From positions 24,063-88,062 of the forward strand of contig CAMDGD010000002.1 of the NCBI GenBank assembly GCA_945897785.1: DNA of 64,000 bases, written 5' to 3'. A program made the translations under genes and the position numbers. Of the stretch, positions 9,748 to 19,208 are shown piece by piece. The notes below the pieces were generated by a model. The model was not told the origin of the DNA and did not search any database. It saw nothing but the letters and a program-made list of their open reading frames with translations. Position 1 is the stretch's first letter; each line of letters opens with the position of its first letter. Source of the stretch: Paludibacter jiangxiensis (lineage in GTDB: Bacteria > Bacteroidota > Bacteroidia > Bacteroidales > Paludibacteraceae).

Positions 9748-11700
9748 TTAATTTTTTTCTTGTACTTCTTCAAATTGCTTTAGTACTTGTAACATCCGTA
9801 AAATCTCAGCTACATTCATAGCAAAAGACATTGCTCCATGGCCTTTAAAAGGAGGATTTCCGTCATATAATTCATTTAAGGTGCCTATACACAATTCACT
9901 CATTTCACTTTCAAAACCAATAATCCGCCGTTCCAAGAATGATAACCCACTCATTTTATACACCTTAAGGTAAGCTTCGGCAAATGAGCCCATCAACCAA
10001 GGCCACACAGTGCCATTGTGGTAATTGTAACTCCGACCAACTTCATCGCCTCTATATTCCGGTCGGTAAGAACCGCTTTTCGGACTCAAACTGCGTAAGC
10101 CTTTGGGTGTTAGTAATTCACGTGTTACAATATCTACTATTGATTTTTGTTGGACTTTATCTAGTGTTGAATAAGGCAAAGAAACAGCAAAAATCATATT
10201 TGGCCGAACCTCCCAATCACGGTAATTGTTAACAACAAAATCGTATAAGTATTTGCCATTCCAAAAAGTGCGTACAAAAGACTGTCGTGCAAACTCAGCC
10301 TGATAATTCAATACATCCGATTCATATTCATTAGAAGTATTGCGAGCCACTTCGGCCCCAAACTTAAGGGCATTATACCACAAGGCATTAATTTCTACCA
10401 AGCAACCAGTTCGCTGGGTGACCGGTTTTCCCCATGCCATTCCGTTCATCCAAGAGGCTGGTTTATCGTAGCCGTTTGTTTCTAACAAACCATCTTCAGA
10501 AAGAAATAAATTTGGGTGCTGCTGATTACGAATAAAGGCTAACACATCGAATAAAATGTTACCATATCGTTCCATCATATGGTTAATGGAAGTTGCCAGA
10601 GCATACTGTTGCAACGACCAAACAAACCAAAGTAACACATCGGGAGCATCTAATTCTTTGATGTGACTTTCGTGGTCTTGATGGCGAATAAATTTACCTA
10701 CCGCCTCAACAGCAGTTTGCATTATTCGTTCAAAAAAAGGTACATCATCAATTGCCAATGAAACGCCCGGTAAAGCTACAAACAAATCACGAGCTCGGCA
10801 TTTAAACCACGGGTATCCGGCCATCAAATAATGTCCATCTCCTATCTTATTATAAAATTGCTGTCCCGCATTCTTCAAACAATTAAAAAAATCCAAACGA
10901 GAAGTTCGCTTTGCCAGTTCTTCTGTATACATTTTTTTAAAATGAGCCGTATTTGCTTCAGAAACGCCCGCTGAGAAGAAAACACTTTCGCCTTTTTTTA
11001 TGGGCATCTCAAAATATCCGGGTACAAACAAATCTTCTTTAAAATCGTATCCCCGTTCTTGTTCCTTATAATATTCAATTCCTCTATACCAATCAGGCGT
11101 ACTTACGAACGCAACAGGTTTAGAAAACTGCATATATAAGGTAGGAAAATTTGGATATAAACAAGATGTTATGCCATTTTCAATTTCCTGAAAGGCAGTA
11201 TTTGCCTGACTATTCTCATGCGACAATTCATTTACGCTTCGAAAAGCCAATAAGGGATTAAAGCGCATGGTAACAGGTGAGCGCGCTTCCAATAAAGTAT
11301 ATTTAAGCAATATTCTGTTTTCGTGCGAAATAAAAATACGTTCTTTAGAAAAAACAACGCCTCCAACCCGATAAATAGTTTTGGCAACGGTCTCAATATT
11401 AAATTCGCGAATGTATTTATGTCCCTTAGGGCTATAATGATCGCCTTCAAATTTATGGATTCCCATGTGAAATTCGGCGCCGTGTTGAATTACTGTTTCA
11501 TCAAAAGACGAAAGCAATACAAAATTATCTTCACCCAATTCGGGCAATGGCACTACCAGTAAGCCGTGGTATTTTCTTGTATTGCAGTCAATTACGGTGG
11601 TTACGCTATACGCTCCCGATTTATTGACTCGCAACATCTCTTTGGTTAACGATTTTTCAAGGTTGATTAAAAGGGTCTTGTCGAAGTTTAAATAACTCAT
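9748..11700 (-). CDS. Glycogen debranching enzyme (amylo-alpha-1,6-glucosidase)
   Basis: TRKYHGLLVVPLPELGEDNFVLLSSFDETV; YPWFKCRARDLFVALPG; YHNGTVWPWLMG. Confidence 0.92.
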   Translation of the reverse strand: MSYLNFDKTLLINLEKSLTKEMLRVNKSGAYSVTTVIDCNTRKYHGLLVVPLPELGEDNFVLLSSFDETVIQHGAEFHMGIHKFEGDHYSPKGHKYIREFNIETVAKTIYRVGGVVFSKERIFISHENRILLKYTLLEARSPVTMRFNPLLAFRSVNELSHENSQANTAFQEIENGITSCLYPNFPTLYMQFSKPVAFVSTPDWYRGIEYYKEQERGYDFKEDLFVPGYFEMPIKKGESVFFSAGVSEANTAHFKKMYTEELAKRTSRLDFFNCLKNAGQQFYNKIGDGHYLMAGYPWFKCRARDLFVALPGVSLAIDDVPFFERIMQTAVEAVGKFIRHQDHESHIKELDAPDVLLWFVWSLQQYALATSINHMMERYGNILFDVLAFIRNQQHPNLFLSEDGLLETNGYDKPASWMNGMAWGKPVTQRTGCLVEINALWYNALKFGAEVARNTSNEYESDVLNYQAEFARQSFVRTFWNGKYLYDFVVNNYRDWEVRPNMIFAVSLPYSTLDKVQQKSIVDIVTRELLTPKGLRSLSPKSGSYRPEYRGDEVGRSYNYHNGTVWPWLMGSFAEAYLKVYKMSGLSFLERRIIGFESEMSELCIGTLNELYDGNPPFKGHGAMSFAMNVAEILRMLQVLKQFEEVQEKN

Positions 11701-11841
11701 AATTTACACGGGAACTAAAGGGTATGAAAGAAAGTTCGCAATTTAATAAATTGTTTTATAAGTTTACCAATAATAATTAAAAAAAAATACAGCTATTTAT
11801 AAAATGATAAAATCGTTATCATGTTTATGGTAGGGCTTTTT

Positions 11842-11892
11842 ACAAAAAAAAGAGAGAATAGCACACGAAGTGAATTCTCTCTTTTTTTTTGT
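11842..11892 (-). terminator. Strong (possibly bidirectional) terminator after rplS
   Basis: ACAAAAAAAAGAGAGAAT ... ATTCTCTCTTTTTTTTTTGT long stem with A/T tracts on both sides. Confidence 0.75.
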
Positions 11893-11905
11893 AAAAAATA
11901 TCTTT

Positions 11906-12253
11906 TTAATATCTTTTTTCTTTGATACGGGCTTTCTTACCGGTTAAGCCACGCAAATAATATAATTTTGCACGACGCACCTTACCTACTTTGTTTACAG
12001 TAATAGATTCAATAAAAGGAGAATCTAAAGGAAAAATCCGCTCTACACCCACATTATCCGATATTTTACGAACAGTAAATCGTTTGGTGTTTAGGTGACC
12101 GGAAATTTTAATTACCACCCCGCGGTACTGTTGAACACGCTCTTTGTTACCCTCGATAATACGATAAGCAACCGTAATAGTGTCTCCACTTTTAAAAATC
12201 GGGTGCGTTTTTTCTGTAGCAAATGACTGCTCAGCAACTTTAAGTAAATCCAT
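11906..12253 (-). CDS. rplS: 50S ribosomal protein L19
   Basis: [29 protein letters not shown]...[16 protein letters not shown]...[22 protein letters not shown]. Confidence 0.97.
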   Translation of the reverse strand: MDLLKVAEQSFATEKTHPIFKSGDTITVAYRIIEGNKERVQQYRGVVIKISGHLNTKRFTVRKISDNVGVERIFPLDSPFIESITVNKVGKVRRAKLYYLRGLTGKKARIKEKRY

Positions 12254-12485
12254 TTTTTATAGTATAAAATTGAACAACATTATGAGCAACAATACACAGA
12301 CCTCTCTTAATTCTGTCAGCGGTTACCCAAAACGGAGCGCAAATTTAGGTAATTTTTTTTGCACCACAATAAGTTTCAACTAAAAATGTTATTCGTGGCT
12401 CATTCTTTTGCAAATAAACGACTTTACCTTATAAAGTTTATAAGACTCAAATATGGCTAAACAAGGGTTTTTATTTTTTATTTTT

Positions 12486-12493
12486 TATCTTTG
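12486..12493 (+). promoter_or_regulatory. Candidate Bacteroidetes -7 element (TAnnTTTG)
   Basis: TATCTTTG upstream of the GH3/beta-lactamase gene; consistent with the Bacteroidetes -7 consensus; no mapped start site. Confidence 0.35.
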
Positions 12494-12704
12494 AGCGATG
12501 AAAAAAAATAAAAAACTGTTTGTATTTTACAAGAAAAAGATTTGATAGATAAAACGAGCTATCTTTTCTGACTACAATTTTGATAATAGTGGGCTATATG
12601 AAAAGAATGTTGGTCAAATAATGAGTCGTTCTAGGTTCAACTATTTCGCAGGAAAATTTTTAACAGTTTCTACTATTACCTCAACGATTAAACACACCCT
12701 ATTG

Positions 12705-15632
12705 ATGACAGTTCGAAAAAAAATATTTTTAATACTTATCTCTGCGTTATTATGCTTTACAGGCAAGCTTTGGGCAAACGACAAAACAGCCTGTAATTTG
12801 TGGGTAGATTCGGTTTTTAACACCTTAACTACCGACGAACGGATTGGTCAATTATTAATGTATAACAGTCCGGCACAACTAAACTCAAAAAATGTAAATG
12901 CTTTATTAAATGCAATAAACGAGCAATACATTGGCGGATTGTTATTTTGGTCGGGAACAATAAAAGAGCAAGCCGAACTAACTAATGTAGCTCAAGCAAG
13001 TTCCAAAGTGCCAATTATGGTAGCTATGGATGGCGAATGGGGTTTATCTATGCGCTTAAAAGATGGTTTACGGTATCCTCGAAAAACTAGCTTAAGTGCG
13101 TTAAGCAACGAAACACTTATTTACGAACTTGGGGTTGAAATTGGCCGTCAGTGCAACGAATTAGGTATTCATATTTCATTTGACCCTGTTCTTGATGTTA
13201 ACCTTAATCCGGAAAATCCGGTTATTAACACCCGCTCTTTTGGCGATAATGCCGAAGATATAAGTCGGAAAGCCTCACTTTTTGTTCAAGGACTAGAAAA
13301 CAGGAAAATAATGTCTGTAGGAAAACATTTTCCGGGACATGGAGACACCTCACAGGATTCGCACCATGAATTAGCTGTTGTAACACACGACTCGATTACT
13401 TTGCAAAATATCGACCTGCTTCCATTTAAACAATTGATTCAAGAAGGTATGCCCGGAGTAATGATAGGGCATATTGCAGTACCGGCTATTGACTCTAGCA
13501 ACACCCCTGCGTCACTTTCGCCTATAATTACAACCACATTATTAAAAGACAACTTGCAATTTAAGGGACTGGTTTTTACCGATGCCATGAAAATGAAAGG
13601 AGTAAGTAATCAAAAAGATGCTTGCGTTAGAGCTCTTTTGGCCGGAAACGATGTTATTCTTGACCCTGACAACATTAAGCTAGCCTTTGATGAAATAAAA
13701 AAAGCTATAAAAGATAGTGTTATCTCACTTGAACTTATAAACGAAAAATGTAAAAAAGTACTTACATACAAATACTTATACGGAGTAACTAAATTTACGC
13801 CGATTGATACTACGAACTTAGAAAAAAGAATTAATACCCCGCAAGCCCAATTAATACAAGATAAAATCGCCAAACAAAGCATAACGGTAGCAAAAAACAA
13901 CAACCAAATACTACCAATAAAAAAGGTAAAAGACCAACAAATTAGCATCGTTTCCATAGGTACAACAAAGCATACCGATTTTTTGTCAACTTGTGCATTG
14001 TACGCAAGTACTACCAATCATTACCTGCACAATACAACTAATAAAAGCACATTCGACAGTATCATCAACATAATTGATTCAAGCAACTGCGTAATTATTG
14101 CCTTACACAACACCCAGCTTCCCGACAGCCTATTGGCAAATATTGGCAACAGAAAAAAAACAATACTGATAAGCTTTATAAATACTTATCAGCTAAAAAA
14201 CTATCCTTTATCTATAGCAAATGCCGATGCTATCATTGTGGCTTACGAAAACATGCCTTTGATGCAAGATGCTGCTGCTCAAGTATTATTTGGCGGATTC
14301 ACAGCCAGCGGAAAGCTACCTGTAAACAGTGTAGAGGAGCTACAAAAAGGTCAAGGCTATATTACTCCAAAAACCCGTTTAGGGTACGCTACGCCGGAGC
14401 TTGCAGGGATGAATAGTGTAATACTAGAAAGCATAGACACCATTGCACTAAATGCCATCGAGAAAATGGCTACTCCGGGTTGCCAAATATTAATAGCCAA
14501 AAAGGGAACCGTGGTTTACCACAAGTCATTTGGGCACCACGACTACACAAAACAACAAGCAGTAAAAAATTCAGATACTTACGATCTGGCATCCATTACC
14601 AAAGTAGCGGCAACCCTGCCGGTAATTATGCAATTATACGATAAAGGGAAAGTCAATCTAGAAAAGAGAATCAGTCATTATTTACCTGAACTAAAGCACA
14701 GCAACAAAAAAAATTGTACTGCTTATGAACTGCTAACCCATCAAGCCGGACTAAAACCGTTTATCCCTTTTTACCAAGTAGCTATCGATTTGAAGGCTTT
14801 CGATAATAAATTGATACAAAGAAAAAAAGATTGTCAATACTCCATCCAGGTTGATGAAAAATATTACGGGTTAAACAATTTATCCTTTAAACCCGGTTTT
14901 ATAAGTTCTTGTGCAGACCCAAGCCGCCAATTACAAATAGCAGATAGCCTCTGGGTAATAAATGCTTTTAAAGACAGTATTTGGAATGCTATAGTGGAGT
15001 CGCCTTTAGGTGAGAAAAAATACCTATACAGCGATTTAAGTTTTCTGATGTTGCAAAGAATGGCTGAAGAAATTTCAGAAAAGCCATTAGAAAAATTGGT
15101 AAAAGACAATTTCTACCAAGCCCTAGGCGCAAGCACTACTGGATATAAACCTTTGGAGCGACTATCAGTAACCGACATTGTGCCAACTGCCTGCGATTCA
15201 TTTCTACGCAAACAATGCTTGCGCGGATATGTACACGATCAAAACGCAGCATTTATGGGCGGTGTTGCCGGTCACGCAGGTCTTTTTAGCAATAGCAACG
15301 ACTTAGCTAAATTATTTCAGATGATAGTAAACGGAGGTGAATATGGCGACAATCGATTTTTCTCTGAAAAAACAAGCACTTACTTCACAACAGAAAAAAG
15401 TCCGATTAGTCGCAGAGGGCTAGGATTTGACCGCTACGAAACAGCCGATGGGCATATTCTTTACGGACACAATGGCTTTACAGGAACTTGTGTTTGGATA
15501 GACCCCAAGCAAGAAATTGTGTATATCTTTTTATCGAACCGCGTACACCCCGATAGTTGGAATAAAAAACTAATGAAAATGGATGTGCGAACACGAATTA
15601 TTGAGAAAATTTATCAAGCAATACTTCCGTAA
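12705..15632 (+). CDS. GH3 beta-N-acetylhexosaminidase-like domain fused to a class C beta-lactamase-like serine hydrolase domain
   Basis: KHFPGHGDTSQDSHHEL (GH3/NagZ motif) N-terminal; DLASITKVAATLPVIMQLYDKGKV (SxxK) and YSDLSF in the C-terminal half; signal peptide after M at 12705. Confidence 0.92.
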   Translation: MTVRKKIFLILISALLCFTGKLWANDKTACNLWVDSVFNTLTTDERIGQLLMYNSPAQLNSKNVNALLNAINEQYIGGLLFWSGTIKEQAELTNVAQASSKVPIMVAMDGEWGLSMRLKDGLRYPRKTSLSALSNETLIYELGVEIGRQCNELGIHISFDPVLDVNLNPENPVINTRSFGDNAEDISRKASLFVQGLENRKIMSVGKHFPGHGDTSQDSHHELAVVTHDSITLQNIDLLPFKQLIQEGMPGVMIGHIAVPAIDSSNTPASLSPIITTTLLKDNLQFKGLVFTDAMKMKGVSNQKDACVRALLAGNDVILDPDNIKLAFDEIKKAIKDSVISLELINEKCKKVLTYKYLYGVTKFTPIDTTNLEKRINTPQAQLIQDKIAKQSITVAKNNNQILPIKKVKDQQISIVSIGTTKHTDFLSTCALYASTTNHYLHNTTNKSTFDSIINIIDSSNCVIIALHNTQLPDSLLANIGNRKKTILISFINTYQLKNYPLSIANADAIIVAYENMPLMQDAAAQVLFGGFTASGKLPVNSVEELQKGQGYITPKTRLGYATPELAGMNSVILESIDTIALNAIEKMATPGCQILIAKKGTVVYHKSFGHHDYTKQQAVKNSDTYDLASITKVAATLPVIMQLYDKGKVNLEKRISHYLPELKHSNKKNCTAYELLTHQAGLKPFIPFYQVAIDLKAFDNKLIQRKKDCQYSIQVDEKYYGLNNLSFKPGFISSCADPSRQLQIADSLWVINAFKDSIWNAIVESPLGEKKYLYSDLSFLMLQRMAEEISEKPLEKLVKDNFYQALGASTTGYKPLERLSVTDIVPTACDSFLRKQCLRGYVHDQNAAFMGGVAGHAGLFSNSNDLAKLFQMIVNGGEYGDNRFFSEKTSTYFTTEKSPISRRGLGFDRYETADGHILYGHNGFTGTCVWIDPKQEIVYIFLSNRVHPDSWNKKLMKMDVRTRIIEKIYQAILP

Positions 15633-15646
15633 GTGTTAAAAATCAC

Positions 15647-17911
15647 TTAGCCATTATTAGCTGTTTCGTCTATCCGTAACACAGAATTTACCGCTTTAAT
15701 TTTTAAAATGCGCATACACAAGTCATTCACTTGTTGCGTGCTGTGGACACTAATTTGAAAACGACCTTCGAAAATACCGTCTTTACTCTCCAAATTTATT
15801 CTCTGAATATTTACTTCCAAATCTTCCGATATCACTTTGATTATTTGCGAAAGTACGCCTTGCGTATCAATGCCTTTTATCTCCAGAATGGCAGGGAAAG
15901 AGAAAATTTGTTTACTTACCCACTGAGCCGAGACAATACGCTCACCGTAGTTAGTTTTCAATTTAGTTGCTACAGCACACTGCCTCTTGTGTAAGGTAAT
16001 TTTACCATCGTCATTTATATAACCCAACACATCGTCTCCCGGAATCGGGTTACAACAATCGGCAATAACATATAACTCGTCCTTATTATCGTCAGTTAAC
16101 TCAATAGTTTTTTTTCTGTCAATAATCGGTTTTTGTGCAATAGCATCTAAGTCTTCATCATTGGCTTTTAACTCTTGTCTTCTAGGATTTAAAAACTGGT
16201 TTTTCCAGTAACTCATCCATTTAGACCCTGTTTTTTGCTTAAATACCTTCTTATCAATTTCCTCTAAACTAAGTAATTCCTTGCCTAAATCGTAGAATAA
16301 ATCTTTGCGGTTTTTTAACTTAAAGTAGAGCATCAATTGATCTAAACTTTCATCATCATTGGGAATTTTCATCTTCTGAAAATACGCATCCAATATCATT
16401 TTTCCGTTAGAAATGTAGCTTCGGGTTTCTTTTTTAAATACTTCTTTAAGCTTTGTTTTTGCTCTTGCTGTAGATACAAAGTTCAACCATTCAGGCTGGG
16501 GAGTCTGCTTTTTAGAAGTTAACACTTCTATTTGATCGCCACTATTTAACACATGGCTCAAGGGTTCTAATTTATAATTTACCTTCGCACCTATACATTG
16601 AAACCCTAAATCGGTATGCAAATAAAAGGCAAAATCTAACGCTGTTGAACCTTGTGGCATAGTTTTAATTTCACCTTTAGGGGTAAAAACAAATATTTCT
16701 GTAGCAAAAAGATTCAGTTTAAAAGTATCTAAAAAATCGATGGCATTGGTTTCAGGATCTTCAAAAACTTCTTTAATTGTTTTTAGCCAATTGTCTAATT
16801 CCGTTTCAGTAGGATTTTCGCCGGTTTTATATTTCCAATGTGCCGAAAGTCCTTTCTCAGCAATTTCATGCATCCGTTCGCTTCGAATTTGTACTTCGAT
16901 CCAGATACCTTCCGGACCCATTACGGTAACATGTAATGCTTCGTATCCATTTGCTTTTGGCGTACTTACCCAGTCTCTAATTCTTTCAGGATGAGGTCTA
17001 TAATGACTTGTTACCGCAGAATACACCATCCATGACTGGTTTTTCTCTTCAATATCGTACCGAGTTCTAAAAACAATACGAACGGCCAACAAATCGTATA
17101 CATCTTCGAAGGGGATATTTTTATTTTTCATCTTATTCCAAATAGATGAAATACTCTTTACCCGCATTTCGATGTCGTATTCATAATTCATCAACTGCAA
17201 CTGGTTTTCAATTGGTTTTACAAAACGAGCATATACCTCTTGCCGCTGTGTTTCTCCTTCAAATAATTTATTTTTTAGTTGTTGATATATTTCCGGATGT
17301 TCGAACTTCAAACTAAGATCCTCAAGTTCTGTTTTTATCTTATGCAAACCTAAACGATAGGCTAATGGAGCATAAATATAGGTGGTTTCGCCGGCAATTT
17401 TGTACTGCTTAGCAGGAGGCATGGAGCTAAGCGTACGCATATTGTGTAGTCGGTCAGCAATTTTTATCATAATTACGCGCACATCCTCTGAGATAGTAAG
17501 CAATAACTTTCTAAAGTTTTCTGCCTGCGTAGAGGCTTGTTCGCCAAATACCCCACCGGATATTTTAGTAAGCCCATCCACAATAGTAGCAATCTTATCG
17601 CCAAAAAGATTGCGGATATCCTCTACCGTGTAATCGGTATCTTCAACAACATCGTGCAACAAGGAAGCACACACCGAGGTAGTTCCCAAACCTATTTCTT
17701 TTACCACAATGCGCGCTACAGAAATAGGGTGTATCATATACGGTTCACCGGAACGACGACGTGATCCCTCGTGCGCTTTTGCAGCAAAATGGAAAGCCCT
17801 ATCTACCAACTCGTAATTTAGATTGCGAACCGAGCTCTTGTATTCTTCTATCAAAAACCAGTATTCTTGTTTGATTAAATCATCATCCGATATGTGAGCT
17901 TGTTCCTCCAT
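15647..17911 (-). CDS. RelA/SpoT family bifunctional (p)ppGpp synthetase/hydrolase
   Basis: HD motif LLHDVVEDT, RelA/SpoT synthetase region, TGS domain (FVFTPKGEIKTMPQGSTALDFAFYLH), C-terminal ACT domain. Confidence 0.95.
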   Translation of the reverse strand: MEEQAHISDDDLIKQEYWFLIEEYKSSVRNLNYELVDRAFHFAAKAHEGSRRRSGEPYMIHPISVARIVVKEIGLGTTSVCASLLHDVVEDTDYTVEDIRNLFGDKIATIVDGLTKISGGVFGEQASTQAENFRKLLLTISEDVRVIMIKIADRLHNMRTLSSMPPAKQYKIAGETTYIYAPLAYRLGLHKIKTELEDLSLKFEHPEIYQQLKNKLFEGETQRQEVYARFVKPIENQLQLMNYEYDIEMRVKSISSIWNKMKNKNIPFEDVYDLLAVRIVFRTRYDIEEKNQSWMVYSAVTSHYRPHPERIRDWVSTPKANGYEALHVTVMGPEGIWIEVQIRSERMHEIAEKGLSAHWKYKTGENPTETELDNWLKTIKEVFEDPETNAIDFLDTFKLNLFATEIFVFTPKGEIKTMPQGSTALDFAFYLHTDLGFQCIGAKVNYKLEPLSHVLNSGDQIEVLTSKKQTPQPEWLNFVSTARAKTKLKEVFKKETRSYISNGKMILDAYFQKMKIPNDDESLDQLMLYFKLKNRKDLFYDLGKELLSLEEIDKKVFKQKTGSKWMSYWKNQFLNPRRQELKANDEDLDAIAQKPIIDRKKTIELTDDNKDELYVIADCCNPIPGDDVLGYINDDGKITLHKRQCAVATKLKTNYGERIVSAQWVSKQIFSFPAILEIKGIDTQGVLSQIIKVISEDLEVNIQRINLESKDGIFEGRFQISVHSTQQVNDLCMRILKIKAVNSVLRIDETANNG

Positions 17912-17942
17912 AGTTTTTTTTACATATAATAATTACGAAACA

Positions 17943-18911
17943 TCAATCAAAAACTTGTGCACAGTTATTTGTGTACTGTAACATTTCATCGTATTCGGCA
18001 GGTGATAAATCTTTGAAATAATAATTGATAGGATTTACCGGTTTTCCCTTATAATGCACTTCGTAATGTAAATGCGGACCTGTGGACTTGCCACTATTAC
18101 CTACAAAACCAATCACTTCTCCTCTGTTTACCTTAACGCCTTTGTTTTTTACAATCTTATGCATATGCGCATAAAGTGTTTGGTAATTAAAGCCATGATT
18201 TATTATAACACAATTGCCATACCCTTGTTTCCAGCCGGCAAAAACAACCACCCCATTACCGGTAGCAAAAATTTTGGTGCCAATAGGAGCCGTAAAATCC
18301 ATGCCAGCATGAAATTTTCGGGTATGATAAATTGGGTCGATACGCATGCCATACCCTGAGGCCATCCGTTTTAAGTTTTTATTAAACACCGGCTGAATTG
18401 CAGGAATATTTTGCAACCTTTCTTCGTTTGTTTTAGCTAAACGAACAATCTCATCAAACGATTTTGATTGAATATATAACTGTCGGCTTAACTCCGTTGC
18501 TTTTTGCGTAGTATTTAGTACAATTTGCGAGTTGGTAAATTCGCGAATATAATCGTAACGGTTGGTTCCTCCATAGCTTCCTTTTCGTACCGAAACAGGA
18601 ATTGGTTCTGCCTGAAAAATTACCCGATACAAATTATTATCGCGCTGTTGTAAATCAGACAACACTGCTTCTAATTGATTGTATTGCCTATTTAAAATAC
18701 GATACTGCGCCCGTATATTACTGTTTTCTGTTCGTAAATTTTTTTGGTACGGCGACTCAACCGTAAAAACAAAAAATAAAAAGAAAATGATTCCTAAAAA
18801 GAAACTGGTAAAAAAATGCAACAATATCCGCTTAAACCTTCCTTTAAAAGAAGTGTCCACTTTCTCATAATTAAGGGTTTCCGGATTAAAGTAGTATTTT
18901 ATTTTTCCCAT
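17943..18911 (-). CDS. M23 family metallopeptidase (peptidoglycan endopeptidase)
   Basis: RKFHAGMDFTAPIGTKIFATGNGVVVFAGWKQGYGNCVIINHG...YAHM...GNSGKSTGPHLHYEVHY; start taken at MGKIKYYFNPETL. Confidence 0.93.
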   Translation of the reverse strand: MGKIKYYFNPETLNYEKVDTSFKGRFKRILLHFFTSFFLGIIFFLFFVFTVESPYQKNLRTENSNIRAQYRILNRQYNQLEAVLSDLQQRDNNLYRVIFQAEPIPVSVRKGSYGGTNRYDYIREFTNSQIVLNTTQKATELSRQLYIQSKSFDEIVRLAKTNEERLQNIPAIQPVFNKNLKRMASGYGMRIDPIYHTRKFHAGMDFTAPIGTKIFATGNGVVVFAGWKQGYGNCVIINHGFNYQTLYAHMHKIVKNKGVKVNRGEVIGFVGNSGKSTGPHLHYEVHYKGKPVNPINYYFKDLSPAEYDEMLQYTNNCAQVFD

Positions 18912-19208
18912 ATTAGAAGCTACAGTGGTAAAAAAGCCTTGTTGAACTATTCTGCACAAAAACGGTTCATGCAAATAGGCTAATTTATAATAGATTTTGG
19001 CAAAAGTAAAGATTTTTCTGCTAATTTTGCGAACCAAATAAAGAAATTATGCCAATATGAAAATGTGCTGATTAGCAAATGAAACAAACCTTGTTTAGCT
19101 AATGGCATGTATGTAGAATTCAGCAAATTTTATTTTTTTTGTATAAAACACCTATTTGTGCTCTTTTAATGGGCACATCTGTACACTAAATAATTGGAAA
19201 ATTAACTT

